Positions 52,001 to 64,000 of a stretch of DNA of 64,000 bases are shown here, piece by piece; position 1 is the stretch's first letter, and each line of letters starts with the position of its first letter. The position numbers were made by a program, and so were the translations under genes. The notes under the pieces were generated by a model. That model was not told where the DNA came from and did not search any database. It saw only the letters and a list, made by a program, of their open reading frames with translations. The stretch is from Phoebastria nigripes (taxonomy: Eukaryota > Chordata > Aves > Procellariiformes > Diomedeidae), in the NCBI GenBank assembly GCA_035582835.1, contig JAYKAV010002948.1, positions 3,823 to 67,822 on the forward strand, in the 5' to 3' direction.

Positions 52001-54369
52001 AGTTGCAGGCTGGAATTCAGCAACCTACTAGATGCCAGTTGTGCTTTTTTAACCATTCTCTTGCTGATGCTGCTATGTTTGCTGGGTTTCTTCAGTTTCT
52101 GCTCCATACATTGTATTCAGGGACAGGTAAACAAGTGGCTATACAGTGCTGAGGTTTTAGATATATTTTTATATTTTATATTTTTTAAAAATATATCTTT
52201 TTATAAACAGATTTCTTTAATTGTACAGTTTGAGTGGAGATGTGTCCTCTGAATGTAAAGAATTAATTGTAGCAAATATTCAGCTTAAGCAGGGAATAAG
52301 GAACCATTTTGCTTGTAAGTCTGTGTTTCAGTTATGTTTATACTTTGAAAGCTCATGTGTCAAATATAATTTGACATTAGTGATGCTGTGTGACATGAGT
52401 TTTTAAACAAAAATCTGTATTTTGTAAAGCACACATCAAAACATAAATGTGTTTCTGAAAAGTAATAATAATATTCTGATTGTATTGTGATTATTTTGCA
52501 TTTTGGAGATGTCATGGATAAAGAAATAAGAAATTTACTTCAGGAAACAGATGATCATTCCTGTGTATTATTTTTCTTTGGCAGAAGACAATTGATGTGT
52601 CCTCGATCCCCTGAATTGTGCTATTGTTAGTGGCTTTAACAAGTTCAGAATGCAATATGATTGTTACTTTTATTTTTGCATATTATTTTGGGAAAAAATC
52701 ATCAAACCCGTGTACATAGAACAAGAATATGTTTGTTTAGCATAATATACAGTTATGGTTATAATAATAATATATGGGTTATAATAAATGTACAGTTGTG
52801 GTTATTTTGTATGTTATCTCTGCATCATCATACTGATGCATTGTACTTTCTGAATCAGGGAAGGACATCAGCCCTCTCCTTGGGGGGGGGGGGGGGGATG
52901 AAATCTGTATTTGGAATAAGGTCCTCAGCTAAATCACTAAAGGATCACAGGGGAAAGTGAGAGGAAGGATTGACAATTGCACGTTCCTTGGGGATTATGC
53001 AGTGTGTTGAGAATAACAAAGATCTTTAAAATCTTATATCTAAGTAGTTGGTAAAACTGTAAAAGTTGTTTTCGAAAAGGAGTTTTTTCACTAGAAGAAT
53101 TAATCCTAAAGATTGTATGATAGAACAAGTCATGAAAGAGGTTTTATCCTCTCAAATATTACAGCTGTTAACATATATTAAGAAATCCATGTGTGAAATT
53201 CGTTTGTTTTAGCAGTTTAGAGGAGAATAAGAGTATACTGAGGGCAGAATCTGGAGAGATGCGTTGGAGAAAATGGGGTTGAGCAGTAATCAGAACAGAG
53301 ATGAAACTGAAACAGCAGCAGGAATATCAGGAAAACAAGATGCTGCTAAGGTTGGGAAGAGACAATGGTCAGCCTTAGCTCTGCATGGAGTTTAAAGGAT
53401 AAGACTGGAGAAAACCTTTGGTTGAGGTCAAAGCCTTGCACTCTCTCACACTTAAGTTGTTTATAGCTACATAAAGAAGGTAAACCCCCTGTTTCTTCTT
53501 CAGGGTACTCACTGTGGTAGACAGCAGTAAACTGCCTTCCAGAGACCTCTTGCACATCTTGGCATAAGTAGATGAAGAAGGTGAAGTAGGGCTGGGATTG
53601 AGAAGTACAGAGCTGTGACACCCTGTTTTGTGGAGCTTCAAGGCTGTGCTGTGGGCAATGGCATACAGCAGCACATCTCCAGCCTTTGGAATAGCATGGA
53701 ATTGGGAGAACTAAAAGATATCTTAAAATCACACTAGTCCCACATTCCCCGGTCCAGTTTTGGTCTCTCTTGAGAGTGTTTGACTTTTTTGTGGAATAGA
53801 CTGTAGACTTATAAAGGAGTATTAAACCATGCCATCTATATCTCTCTGACCATTAAATTTAACTCATCTCTCTCCCATAACTACGCTTCAGTTAAGCTAA
53901 ATATTCCGCTCCGAAAATTTAACTGTGTGCTGCAAGGAGAGAACCTGAGAGACTGAGACTTGAGACAAGGTCACTGTCATGTCAGGGTGTTGGTTAGGTG
54001 CAAAGGTGCCCAGAATACAAACCATGATGCAGAGTAAAGCAAAATCAAAAAACAACAACAACAAAACCTTAAGTTTTCCACCAGTTTGACCTGTGGAGGT
54101 ATTAGGTATTTGGTGGCAAGTAGTAGGCAAGGCACCTGAGCCTGGCCTCTGGCCAACCCTGCTAACTCCTCAAGTGCAAGGGTAATGGTTTTCAGACAGC
54201 AGCCAGGCTTGTATGCTATCTTTTCCTATTACCACTGTGATAGAGTATATCTACCTCATCATCTTCTGCACAGCTAGTCCTTAACTGGTGGACTTCCTTT
54301 ACCTGTTTCTACAGTTGTTTGTCATGGTCTGAGTGAGGAGCCATTTCCTTGTCCACTCCGAACTGGGTC
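49011..54369 (+). other. RIMS1: RIMS1 downstream intron, no gene seen
   Basis: AT-rich intron with a GC-richer stretch at about 49740-50650 and a G16 run at 52882-52897. Open frames at 50299-50589 (+, 96 codons) and 53346-53732 (minus, 128 codons) show no recognised domain. No exon or RNA gene was identified. Confidence 0.5.
52882..52897 (+). repeat. G16 homopolymer
   Basis: Sixteen consecutive G on the + strand. Its length is likely polymorphic or uncertain, and it is prone to quadruplex formation. Confidence 0.95.
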
Positions 54370-55075
54370 CTCTTTTTTCCAGTTCATTTTTCCAGTTTGT
54401 CAGGATAGCTTTGAAGTCCAGTCCTGGTCTCCTATAACTGGCCATTCGTTTTTCCTTGGGGTCAAGTCACCTACAAATCCAGTATGTTTCTGTTTTATTA
54501 TCTAGAACGGTAATGTGAGTGTTGACTATTACCATATCCCAGACAAACATGACAGACCCTGCTTAATGAATACTTTGGGGGTTTTTGTTACCAATTTTAG
54601 CTGTTTAGAATATGCCTTTCTAAATAGCTTTTCACCAAGTTTTATTTAGACACTTTTTCTGGTGTGACTCTGACATGGCATGCTCGTAAACAAAACTCTT
54701 GTTCAGCTGAAGATATTTGACATCTGCTGTTTGTTACCAATCATACTGCAGTGGTAGGCAACGAAATTGGATTAATTTATTATTGACACTTTGATTTTTA
54801 GGTCTCATCTCTTCTCACTATCTGGAAGGTGATTTGTTTTGATTTAGCATTTTTTTGGGAATTGATACTAAGCTGACTGGTCTATAATTTCTAGTCCCTC
54901 TTCCCCTCCCCTCTCCTTTAAAAATATGTGCTGTGTTTGCCCTTTCCCAATTTTGTGAAGCTTCATCCATACTCCACTAATTCTCAAGAAATAATTGTTC
55001 CTGGCAATGAGATAGCTTCAGACAGTTCTATAAGTACTCCAGGATGAAGTGAATTAGCCTAGTGTATAATATGCA
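54370..55075 (-). mobile_element. Very old L3-like CR1 LINE fragment (reverse transcriptase region)
   Basis: The + strand carries, in order, decayed complements of CR1/L3 reverse transcriptase segments. TCCAGTTTGTCAGGATAGC is followed by GGTCAAGTCACCTACAAATC, TTATTATCTAGAACGGTAAT, and CAGACCCTGCTTAATGAATA. Then come TACTAAGCTGACTGGTCTAT, TTTGCCCTTTCCCAATTTTG and AGTACTCCAGGATGAAGTGA. The order and spacing match a contiguous LINE RT region read backwards. Divergence is much greater than in the other copies, suggesting an insertion that predates birds. No frame remains. The A/T-rich stretch at about 54590-54830 aligns worst. Confidence 0.7.
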
Positions 55076-55276
55076 GTCTAGACAGTCTGACCTCTTCCTG
55101 CTTTGGCATAACATCCAATTTTTATGCTACAGACATTGTTAACTTGTTGTTATGAGTTTTACTCGAGTTTATTTTTAGGATAACTTTTTTTAAAAAAAAA
55201 AACTTAGCTGCCTTGGTATCATTTGCTGATAGAGCCAAATGGTAGCAGACTCTTTCCATAGTATTCTAGAATGGCA

Positions 55277-55303
55277 AGTACTTGGTACTAGATACTAAGT
55301 ACT
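55277..55303. repeat. Inverted repeat, 11-bp arms, 5-base loop
   Basis: AGTACTTGGTA (55277-55287) pairs with TACTAAGTACT (55293-55303) with one G-T pair, around the loop CTAGA. Confidence 0.8.
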
Positions 55304-58300
55304 AGGGACTAAATATTTGCAGAATGTTCTCAATTGTTTTTGCATACTTTGCTGTTTACATTAAATTTTGTGTGTTTCTAATTTTGTCTTGTATGCTTCC
55401 TGGTACTCTATCACTGTAAGTTACTCACTCACAGGCAACTTTCCCTTGATTGTTCACCTTCTTCTAGAAAATGAAACATTTATGACTTAGCTGGTCAGTC
55501 TTTGACTGCGTTTCTCCTTCCTCTGTATTGGGCTGGTCGTGCTTCTGATGTTGGTATTATTTCTTCAGATGCTTCCATGATTGCTGGACTCCTTTTGCTG
55601 TCATGGCTGCTTCCTTATTTTCTCTAAGGTTGGGGTGTTTTGTTTTTGTTTTGTTTCTGTTTTTTTTTGTTTTTGTTGGGGTTTTTTTTGTATAAAGGTT
55701 TTGGGTTTTTCTTCTGCTCAGCTTCCTTCCCTTTTTAAAGATCACAAAGATTATTCACTTTCACACTCTTAACTATTTCCTCTCTACTGGTGGGAAGCAA
55801 AGCTCCAAAGGTCCTTTGCTGGTTGCTTTCCTAGCATCAGTGATCTCTCACTGTGCGCTCCAAGGATTCTTCCTGACGCATTCCCCTCTGAACTGGAGAA
55901 ACGAAAGCCTTTAAAACTTCTTATTATCTTCAAATGCAGCATAATGGAGGATTCTGATGAATGCTTACAAAAAAACCCAAAACTCACCAGGCTCATCTTC
56001 CTAATTTGATGCTGCTGCTGAAGTGCTTTTCTCTTTAACCACGATCCAGAGAATTTCATCTGCTGTATTTCCTTCTACAGACCTGAAGCTCAGGACAACC
56101 AAGAGCTTTTTTTTCCTCCTCAGACTTTCCTTTTCATTGTAATATTTGAGATTAATTATCTCCTCCAGTTTTCATGAAAATGAAATAATAACTTTGATTA
56201 TGAAATACAATCTTCTTGTTATTTCTCAAGTGACTTGTGCAGGTCTGCATGATTGACTCTGTGTATGTTGGACAATCAACAATCACTGTCTTTCTCCCTT
56301 CCCATTCCTGTGGTCCTGTGGATAATGAGAAACCTTGTTCCCAGTTGCTGTTGTTTCTATCAGCATGTTTATAAACACTGTGTATTACCTTCCATATCTG
56401 AGCAGAAATGCCTTTCTTCTTTCCCCACAGTAGGAGAAGACATATGTTCAAATAAGCCTCTCTGGGCATAGCCCATTTTGTCACCTTATTTGCCTTACCA
56501 GGACGCTGATACCTCACTGGGCATTGTATCTGTGGGACTTCGAAGGCATGGGCTGCTGTTTCACAGCCTTACATTTTTTTCTGGTATGCTTATCCTTGTT
56601 AAAATTCCTACCTGCTGGCAGTGTAGAAACACCCTGGGGTCTGAGGAGAATTTATTCTGGGCTTTGATTTTGAATTATAATTTGTTCATAGATCAGTCTT
56701 TAACAAATACTAAGATAAAAAATATTCAATGGAATCTTTTTTAGAATTGTCAGGGGAAAAATACCAAAAGAGGCCAAAATTGAAAATATTACCTTCTTTT
56801 GCAATTAACACCTACTAAATTGGTTTAAATGTCCACAGAAAAAAAACCCAACCAAAACCAACAACAACAAAAAAAACCCCAAAACCCAATACACACAACA
56901 GCTGAAAGCTGTTTTGTCTACGTGAGCTTTTTAAAATACCTTCTCCCACCTCTCCGTAAAAGGCAATCAAATCAAACCAAAAAAAACCCACAGGAAAGAA
57001 AAATTGTGTTAGGCTGGAGAACAGCATGTCATACTTGAAGTGCTGGGAATTCCTTCAGAACAGCAGAAAAGTTATTAAGAGCTGGTCAGGCTTTTAGTGT
57101 ATAGGATAGCTATGTATCCATGTCTCCAAAATTATGAGCCCATGTGACTTTTTGAGATAACTTGCTATACATTTTGCAAATTTTATCATACACTGAACAA
57201 AAATATTATCAAGAGATCATGCCAAAGCTAAAATAGTGTTAATTATATGAAACAGGAACTCAAATAAAACTGTTAAAACAAGTTAGTGTCAATATCGAAT
57301 TGGAATTAAATAACAATAATAAATATATTCAAAGAAGCTCTAAATTTCAGAAAGGAGATCTCCATCCATCCATCTACAGAATTAGCTTCCACTCAAGAGA
57401 GTAATCAAAGTCAGCAAAATCAGCACTCGGAGCTAGCCCTGAGACAACAAAATTTTTCTTAAATCTTTAGATACCACAGTATCAAAAATCAATTAAAGTG
57501 TTTGCCTGCTGATTTGAAGTGCTTAGTAGTGCTAACCACTTTTTCTGGTATCCTCAACAAAATCTTTTTAATAAAGCTTTTGAAGGAACTTTTCAAATTA
57601 CTGGAAGTTCATGCATCTTACTTAGTATTTTACATCTCTTAAGTCTCTCCAGGTTCTTTAGCACTGGAAACACACTTTCTGAAGACCTTCCAGAACATGC
57701 TTCTGAAGGCCATCCCTTTGTGAGCTTTGTGGATCATATTTATTCTTGGATTCACATGCTTACAATAAGACTTACGCATCCTCAGAATAACATTTTAGAC
57801 AGTCTCTGAGATAAAAATAAGCATCTAGCTGGAAAGGGTTGATGAACTCTTCAACACTCTCAGTGTTTGAGTGAAGGAACTAAATAATGTTGGCTCAGGG
57901 AGTCTCATGAGCAGACTCCCTAGAGATTCAGGAAACTTAGAACAGCTTCCTTCTTACGTTCCTTGTGTCCATATTAAAAGTTTTAGAAACATTCACAATC
58001 CTCATTTTGTTACTTGACTGGATAGGTTGTGATTTTTGGCTTCAAGCTTCCATTGGCAAGATTAGTAATCTTTGCTTTCAGTAATTTATAAAGCAGTCTA
58101 ACAACACTTGAGATAATTCAGGTAGGAAGTCCACCTTGTGAACATACAAATGGGCCCAGTTGTTTTTGTGTTAGAAGGTCTTTTGCAAGTATACCTTTTG
58201 AGAAATCTTCTTGAACACAAGTGCAATACTTCCTTATAAAAGTGTGTGTAAACTGTACTCCTCATTTAAAAAAAAAAATCAGAATCCATAAAATAAAATA

Positions 58301-60125
58301 AAAAAGTCTTTGCTAAATAAATATCTGGATAAGAGACTCATGTTATATTTTAAAAAGTCCACAGAAAATTCATCTTGCACCCAGATAAAAAGAATATATT
58401 AAAAGAATTTTTAGTAATCAGCCACTGACAAATCATTCCTTTGCAAAATCAAAAATAATCGTGAATTTGCAAACTCTTGTAAAGAAACAACTTTGCAATA
58501 GTAACTAAGGGGGAAGTCAAACAGATTTTCCTTTTCACTATATCTAGTTTAATATTAGTCCCTTAACAATCAAAGTAGTATTTCATGAGTTCACTACTTC
58601 CTTGCCTAATTATTTCTGGATTTCTGGTTTGCAAATACTAATTAGCATTGCAGCCTGCGCTGTGCTCACAATGTAACTACCACTTTTAAAAAGATTTTTA
58701 AACTAAGGGGTTTGTTTCAAAATAAAATGCTGAAGTGTTCATTTTGTGTGAGAAAGAGTATGAAACGTCCTTATCTTCTAAACACAAAAGTAAGGAATAA
58801 ACGTTTATTTTCAGTGTGTGCTGGATAAGCCCAGGTTATCAGTTATCTAGATCTGAAAGCCTAGTGCTTGGTAAAGCTCCATAGACCCTTTTTCAATGAT
58901 TTTCTGTTACTCAGAAATTTAATTAAAACTTAGAAAAGCAATTTTGTATCTCATCATTATGTTAAAATGCTTAAATAAATATTGAATTGAGGGGACGATC
59001 TGAGAGGCTGGCTCTAGCTTTGGAGCTATAGGGGTCACAGGCATGTGTGCCCGGTCTGTACTCCAAATATGTATTATATATATGTAAATTGTCACTTGTA
59101 TGGAGTACTAGTCTTTATTTGAACTTTGGAGTCTTACAGTATGTTAGCATTCAGTGTTTAGGACATGTGCCAGCAGGGAACTCAAATCCAATGCGATTAT
59201 ATATTTTCTGTACAAAATAAAACCTAAACTTCACAGTCATGTGGTGCATTCTTCCCACATACCACATGAGCCAGCCTGTCCTTGAACTGCATAAATGGTA
59301 AAACACAGACCTCGTTCTGCAAGGTTTTAAGTTCTTAACTGTAGGCATCTGAAGTGGGTTGATTTGAGAGCAAGGAGATAATTAGCATTTTTGTGAAGCT
59401 TTCTGTATAAATAGGCAATAGGTAGCTTTTGAATTCTCTGCTTGCCACTTGGATGCGAGGGCTGTCTGTCAAGCCAGGGTACTCGTGTTTTCTCTTTATG
59501 TGGTTAGTTAGCAACTTGACTATAATGATTTAAACATACATTGTTTATCTGACATGATAAAATGATTAGCATCTTTTTTTTTTCTTGGGCATAGAAGTAC
59601 TTTCTTGCTTAACAACATGACCTATCACATCTGTAATAGCAGCCAGATGTTTTTGATGGCAATAACAGTGTGCTGAAGACATTTACCAATAGCATGTAGA
59701 GTGGTCTTCTAACTCATGAAAACTCAGGATATGAAGGAGGAAGGCAATCAAGTTGATACATGGAGTTTCTTTACATTTGTTGTAACTTTCTGTATGTTGA
59801 TATGTGGCGTCTATTGATTTTTACCTTGGGAAACAATTGATCATTTCCATGAGGTACTGATCCAGTTCCATGGGAACTGTGGAAGACCTAACAGAGGATG
59901 TTCCAGGTCTTTGATAAGCTTTATTGTCTGTTTAATGCAGGCTATATTTGACCCTAAAAATTAACAAAGGTAAATACATAAATGGCTGTTGCATGTGTTA
60001 ATTAGAGAGATCTAGTCTGACTATATAGGAAGCCAGTTTGCGCCTTAATTTTAGATGCAACCTCTGAAAATAATTGTCTAAGTTTCCTAGTTACGTGATA
60101 GAACTGCTTTATTAATTAGCAGCTA

Positions 60126-60155
60126 CATGTTAGGCTCAATTAAGTGCCTAACATG
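60126..60155. repeat. Perfect 10-bp inverted repeat around a homeobox-like core
   Basis: CATGTTAGGC (60126-60135) and GCCTAACATG (60146-60155) are exact reverse complements. The 10-base loop TCAATTAAGT contains an NK-homeobox-like TTAAGTG (running into the right arm). Confidence 0.75.
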
Positions 60156-61984
60156 GGCTGACGGACTCTTCTCATTAGACTGTCTGCTTCTTGTCTTAAG
60201 TAACTGCTGCAAATTTAGTGCATCTGGATTTGAGCAAAACACCAGAACCGCGTTCTTTGCTGAATATCAGTAGTCTTCAAATAGAGTCTGGATGGATTTG
60301 GGGAAACATCTTGGGGTATTTTATCTCTGGTATTCAAGACTCTTTGGAAATCAGCACAACTGGTCATACATGATAACGGACTTTCTCATATTTTGTGCTT
60401 GTTTGGGCTTTGCAAGAGAGACGAGGCTGTCATTTCCAGCACTTCTCAGCTTTGCAGGATTTCACTCGAAATCGCAGTATCACAGCATTAGCTTTTGGTA
60501 TGGGTAGTGCTGCTGAAGATGAAGTATTTTAGAGAAAATGTTTTTTTGGTGGTGTGAATTTTGCTTTCCCTTTATTTTGAAGGCACTCATGTTGCGGATA
60601 TAAAAACAACGGCCATTTATTAGAGTTTTACTCCCCGTCTTGAAATTTGATCGAAGACTGCAAAAGACTTCTCACGGAAAAAAACTCAACACATTTGTGT
60701 GTTGTAAAGTAGATTTATGATTATATCCATCTGTGTCTAAGAGTAAAGTAATCGAGCAGCAGCATGTTAATAGGAAAAATATTTCATTGCTGGCAGGATA
60801 CAACCTTTGAATTGTTCCCTCAGGAAAAAAGGTTTTATACATACATACTTGCTTCACTCCATTGGTCTTAAGTAAATCATGCGTTATAACTGCAAATGCA
60901 TTTTTAATAATATGCTTTAAGTTGAAATAAATTTTTTATGTTTCAGAAATATATCAGTAATGTACAAAAGTAATGGTATAGTATATGCATATTTTCATAG
61001 GGTCTTATTATTTTTAAATTTAAAGCATTGTTTAAAAGTGTTTAAAAGTAGTTTAAGCCTGTAAATCAATTATTTACTCCTTAGAAAAGTTGTTTTTTCC
61101 TCTCCATAATGTCTTAAATTTGTCTTATTTTACTAGTTATTTTTAGTGACTTTTACCAGTGGAGAGAGTACTCTGTGTATAGGGTTTTTTTGTTTTGAGT
61201 TTTGATGGGGTTTTTTTGAGGAAATCTGAAATTCTGAAACTATGCTCTTAGACTGTAAGTTTTTGCATGTTATTTACCTATTCCTGGATCTCTATAATAC
61301 TACTTCAGTGAAATTATTTTGTGTAATTAAAAAAATAGTCAGTTCTGTGGTATGGCAGTGCAAGAATGGCATAAATAGGTATTAAGTAAAGAAGCAGCAA
61401 TGATGTAGGATGATCAAGGGGAAATTATTTTTAAAAGTATAGCTGGAACAGAGTACTTAACTGCAGAAGTCAAGACCCTAGTGTCAGTGTTGCTGGCATA
61501 AAACATTTTTTAAGCTCATTTGGGGATTTTGTTCCTTTATGTTTTAATTTGTATGTTCTATTCTATGAGTGTTTATGAATGTGGAATAACTGGCACTTTC
61601 CATTGTAAAACCTTTTTTACAGTTGTAGATTCAACCAAAAGTTTGCATGCCAGTGGTCTGTTTCATACTGAATTTTAATGGAAATTTAAAAATTCAGTCA
61701 TTTTTCAAGAACATGGACTTTTTTCTTTTTACTCCGCAATTCATGCATTTTTGCAGCTTTTAAAATATTCACCAAATTGTAGGTCTATCACTTTCAGTCA
61801 AGAATTTTTATTTGAAAGCTACCTTTATGCATTCCCAGCATATCATCTATGCTCCAGCTTAGTACAGCTGCATTTGCAGTGCAGCTCCAGCTCTCAGCTT
61901 CTGAGAGCAGAGGGCAAAAGGACCGTGGCCATGGCCGGCCGTGGTGGGCGTAGCTGGTGGCTTGGAATTTACCAAAGTGCAGAA

Positions 61985-62425
61985 CAGACAGGAGGGGTGA
62001 AAGGGACAGAAAGCTAAAGGTTTATGTGTGGGGAGGAGGGGGTTGTGAGGATGTAGCTTAGTATCGAGGAGTGTGAGGGGAAGGAGGGATTAAAATACAC
62101 AACCTGAAGAGAGGACACCGAAGCCAGAAGCAGAAGGAGACCGAAGATGGAGGTGGCAACAAAATGGACAGGGAAGAAAGGCAACAAAGGGTAGGTAGTT
62201 GGTGAGGAGGGAAGATTAGCAGGTAGGAGCCAAGGCAGAAGACATATGAGAGGATCTTGCTACAGCAAGAACTTGGTGGGGAAGGATGCTAGATGCATGA
62301 ATCAGGTGGTCATGGGTATGCAATAACCAGGAGGAAGAGCCGCAAGGAAACTTGCACCCAGAAGCTGAAGCTGAGGAAGGAAGAAAGGAGAGCAGGGAGC
62401 AATGGGGACAAGAGCAGAAGTGTCT
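61985..62425 (+). repeat. Purine (GA)-rich tract, irregular
   Basis: About 440 bp strongly biased to G and A on the + strand (GGGGAGGAGGGGG, GAAGGAAGAAAGGAGAGCAG). There is no fixed repeat unit. The flanking sequence is AT-rich. The open frames on either strand reflect the composition. Confidence 0.65.
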
Positions 62426-64000
62426 TTGAGCGCTTGGACACACACCTCTGCATGCTGGAGCTGACAATTATTCCTGCGTGAACGTTCCTCTATCGCTGAG
62501 CAAATAGCTGTGAAACGTGGAGGCAAAGTGTTGTGTTTTGCCTGTGGCAGGCCAGCTCACACAGGAGAGAGTTGCTTTTTGGTGTTACTGTTGAGTCCAT
62601 TACTGAAAACTGAAGAGCTCTGTGCCACAGGTCCCAGCTTACTGCCAGCACTTGGGGTAGCAGTCTGGTTCGTGAATTTGTTGTTCTTGTTGCAATTTTG
62701 AAGTCTATAAAGGCAAGGCGCAAGGAATGATGCTAAAAATAAAACTGAAAGATCTTTAATGTGAAGTTAAGCTCTTCAAAATTGCAGAACTGCAGTAGCT
62801 AATGCAACCGCAAACTGCCTTGTGTGGTTATGCATATGATGATGATAATAACCTGTTTAAAAATAGGCTTGTGCATATGATCACGTAGATGGTAAGCTAT
62901 TAAAGATTTTATGGATTATAAAGAGTGGTACAACTTGTATTTCATAGTCAGCATCTAAATATTTGTAGAAAAAGAGTCAAAAATAATAAACTCTTCATAT
63001 AAATGTATACTTTTTTTTCTTGCTCNAAGCATGTTTTGTTTGGGCTTCTATTGGAGGACCTTGGGCTAGTAAGAGTAGTCATCTAACAGTAGTATTAGAG
63101 ATGTGTTTTCTAAAATAAGATAGTGAAGATGTATTGCCTAAAGTGTACATAATAAATAAAATATGTTTTCTGAAGACATAGAGCATATCAAGAGTGCAGA
63201 GGGTATCGGCAATAAGTATCTGACTTTAATGATAAAGTAGGTTTTTTACCCGGTGGCTTTTAAATGATTGGGAAAGAGTTTGTAGGAATGTTGTTAGGAA
63301 AGCGTGTGAAGAGTTGTTCCATAATGAAAACTAACTCTGGGACATAGTAATTTAAAGACTTGGAAAAAAAATCACTTGTAAATTCAAAAAGCAGTATTAT
63401 TAAACTGTTCCACTAACATATTTCAAATGACCAAGGTTCTCTGCCTAAGTGAGGGTGAAAAATGCCTGGAGCGCGGGTATGGTTATAAACCTCAGTGAGA
63501 GGTGACTGTATTTCCTTCAGGGTCTAAAACTAACCTCTGAAGTGAGAGTTTAGATTTTGGTTTGGTGGGGGTTTTGTTTGTTCGCGTGTTTAAAGGCATT
63601 GTAAGCTAAATGGCAGAATCATCTACTTTTTCTCAGATAAAATTCAAAAATACCTCTTGGTTATTTCAGATCAAGCTTTTATATACTACTGTTATTGCAA
63701 GAGAGCATTAGAAGGAGTTGTCATTCTCATTTCTAATGACACTATTGCATTTTTAATACACTGTGGCAATGCCCAAAGGGATGAAATAACGACAATTCAC
63801 AGGTACATTCTTTTTAAAACTAGCACTAGCACAGAAATACTTCAGACTTGTTCCTGCTGTATCAGTCTCACATTTATCCTTCTGTTGGATCTGTTCTAGC
63901 CTGCATCATTCTCCTATGTCCTTCCCAATATCACCTGCACCCTTCTTCTTTGTAAAGAAAATTGCACTCTGAATTGCACTGCCTGATACTCTTCCTCTTG
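62426..64000 (+). other. RIMS1: RIMS1 downstream intron, no gene seen, runs off the window
   Basis: AT-rich sequence with one ambiguous base at 63026. No exon, RNA gene or transposon was recognised. Confidence 0.5.

Larger units (their letters stand above)
55076..61984 (+). other. RIMS1: RIMS1 downstream intron, no gene seen
   Basis: AT-rich intron with G/T- and A/C-rich low-complexity tracts (55629-55712, 56838-56900), a hairpin at 55277-55303 and a perfect 10-bp inverted repeat at 60126-60155. No exon or RNA gene was recognised. Exons for DLDYYWLDPATW-type and PDZ coding were looked for and not seen. Confidence 0.5.

Noticed and set aside
62049..62070. A-box-like GGATGTAGCTTAGTATCG
   Set aside because: No B box at tRNA spacing and no cloverleaf; it is part of the purine-rich tract.

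Overview
This is a vertebrate nuclear window, almost certainly from a bird. Introns are long and AT-rich, and the interspersed repeats are avian in type: CR1 LINE fragments carrying the typical 3' end, plus two solo LTRs of endogenous retroviruses. There are no operons, CRISPR arrays or prokaryotic-type genes. Most open frames are chance frames in intron sequence or decayed transposon frames.

I recognise one protein-coding gene, RIMS1 (the presynaptic active-zone scaffold RIM1), on the + strand. It contributes two exons. Exon A (27860-28203) holds the end of the N-terminal zinc finger and the SGAWFF Rab3-effector motif. Exon B (30524-31395) holds the long basic, Ser-rich linker before the PDZ domain. 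Both have AG/GT boundaries with compatible phases (0 in, 2/2 between, 1 out). Exons for the first zinc-finger cysteines and for the PDZ and C2 domains were not found. The window therefore appears to lie wholly inside RIMS1: at least 27.8 kb of the upstream intron, a 2.3-kb intron, and at least 32.6 kb of the downstream intron.

Layout: 1-8.3 kb is intron with two CR1 fragments. A solo LTR at 8325-8918 has a perfect 5-bp target duplication, and a second, older one lies at 11668-12475. Between 12.5 and 27.4 kb there is intron with one CR1 end. A GC-rich, hairpin-forming block (27395-27632) precedes exon A. Downstream are CR1 3' ends (32.6 kb and perhaps 36.9 kb), a 73-base assembly gap (40126-40198) and a 1.35-kb CR1 with a broken reverse transcriptase (40651-42000). 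A candidate conserved noncoding block lies at about 43.45-43.94 kb, an older CR1 at 48.5-49.0 kb and a very old L3-like CR1 at 54.37-55.08 kb. The rest is AT-rich intron.

Eight of ten recognised transposon pieces lie antisense to RIMS1. I found no convincing new biological system. The items most worth a second look are the structured block next to exon A and the candidate noncoding element near 43.6 kb.
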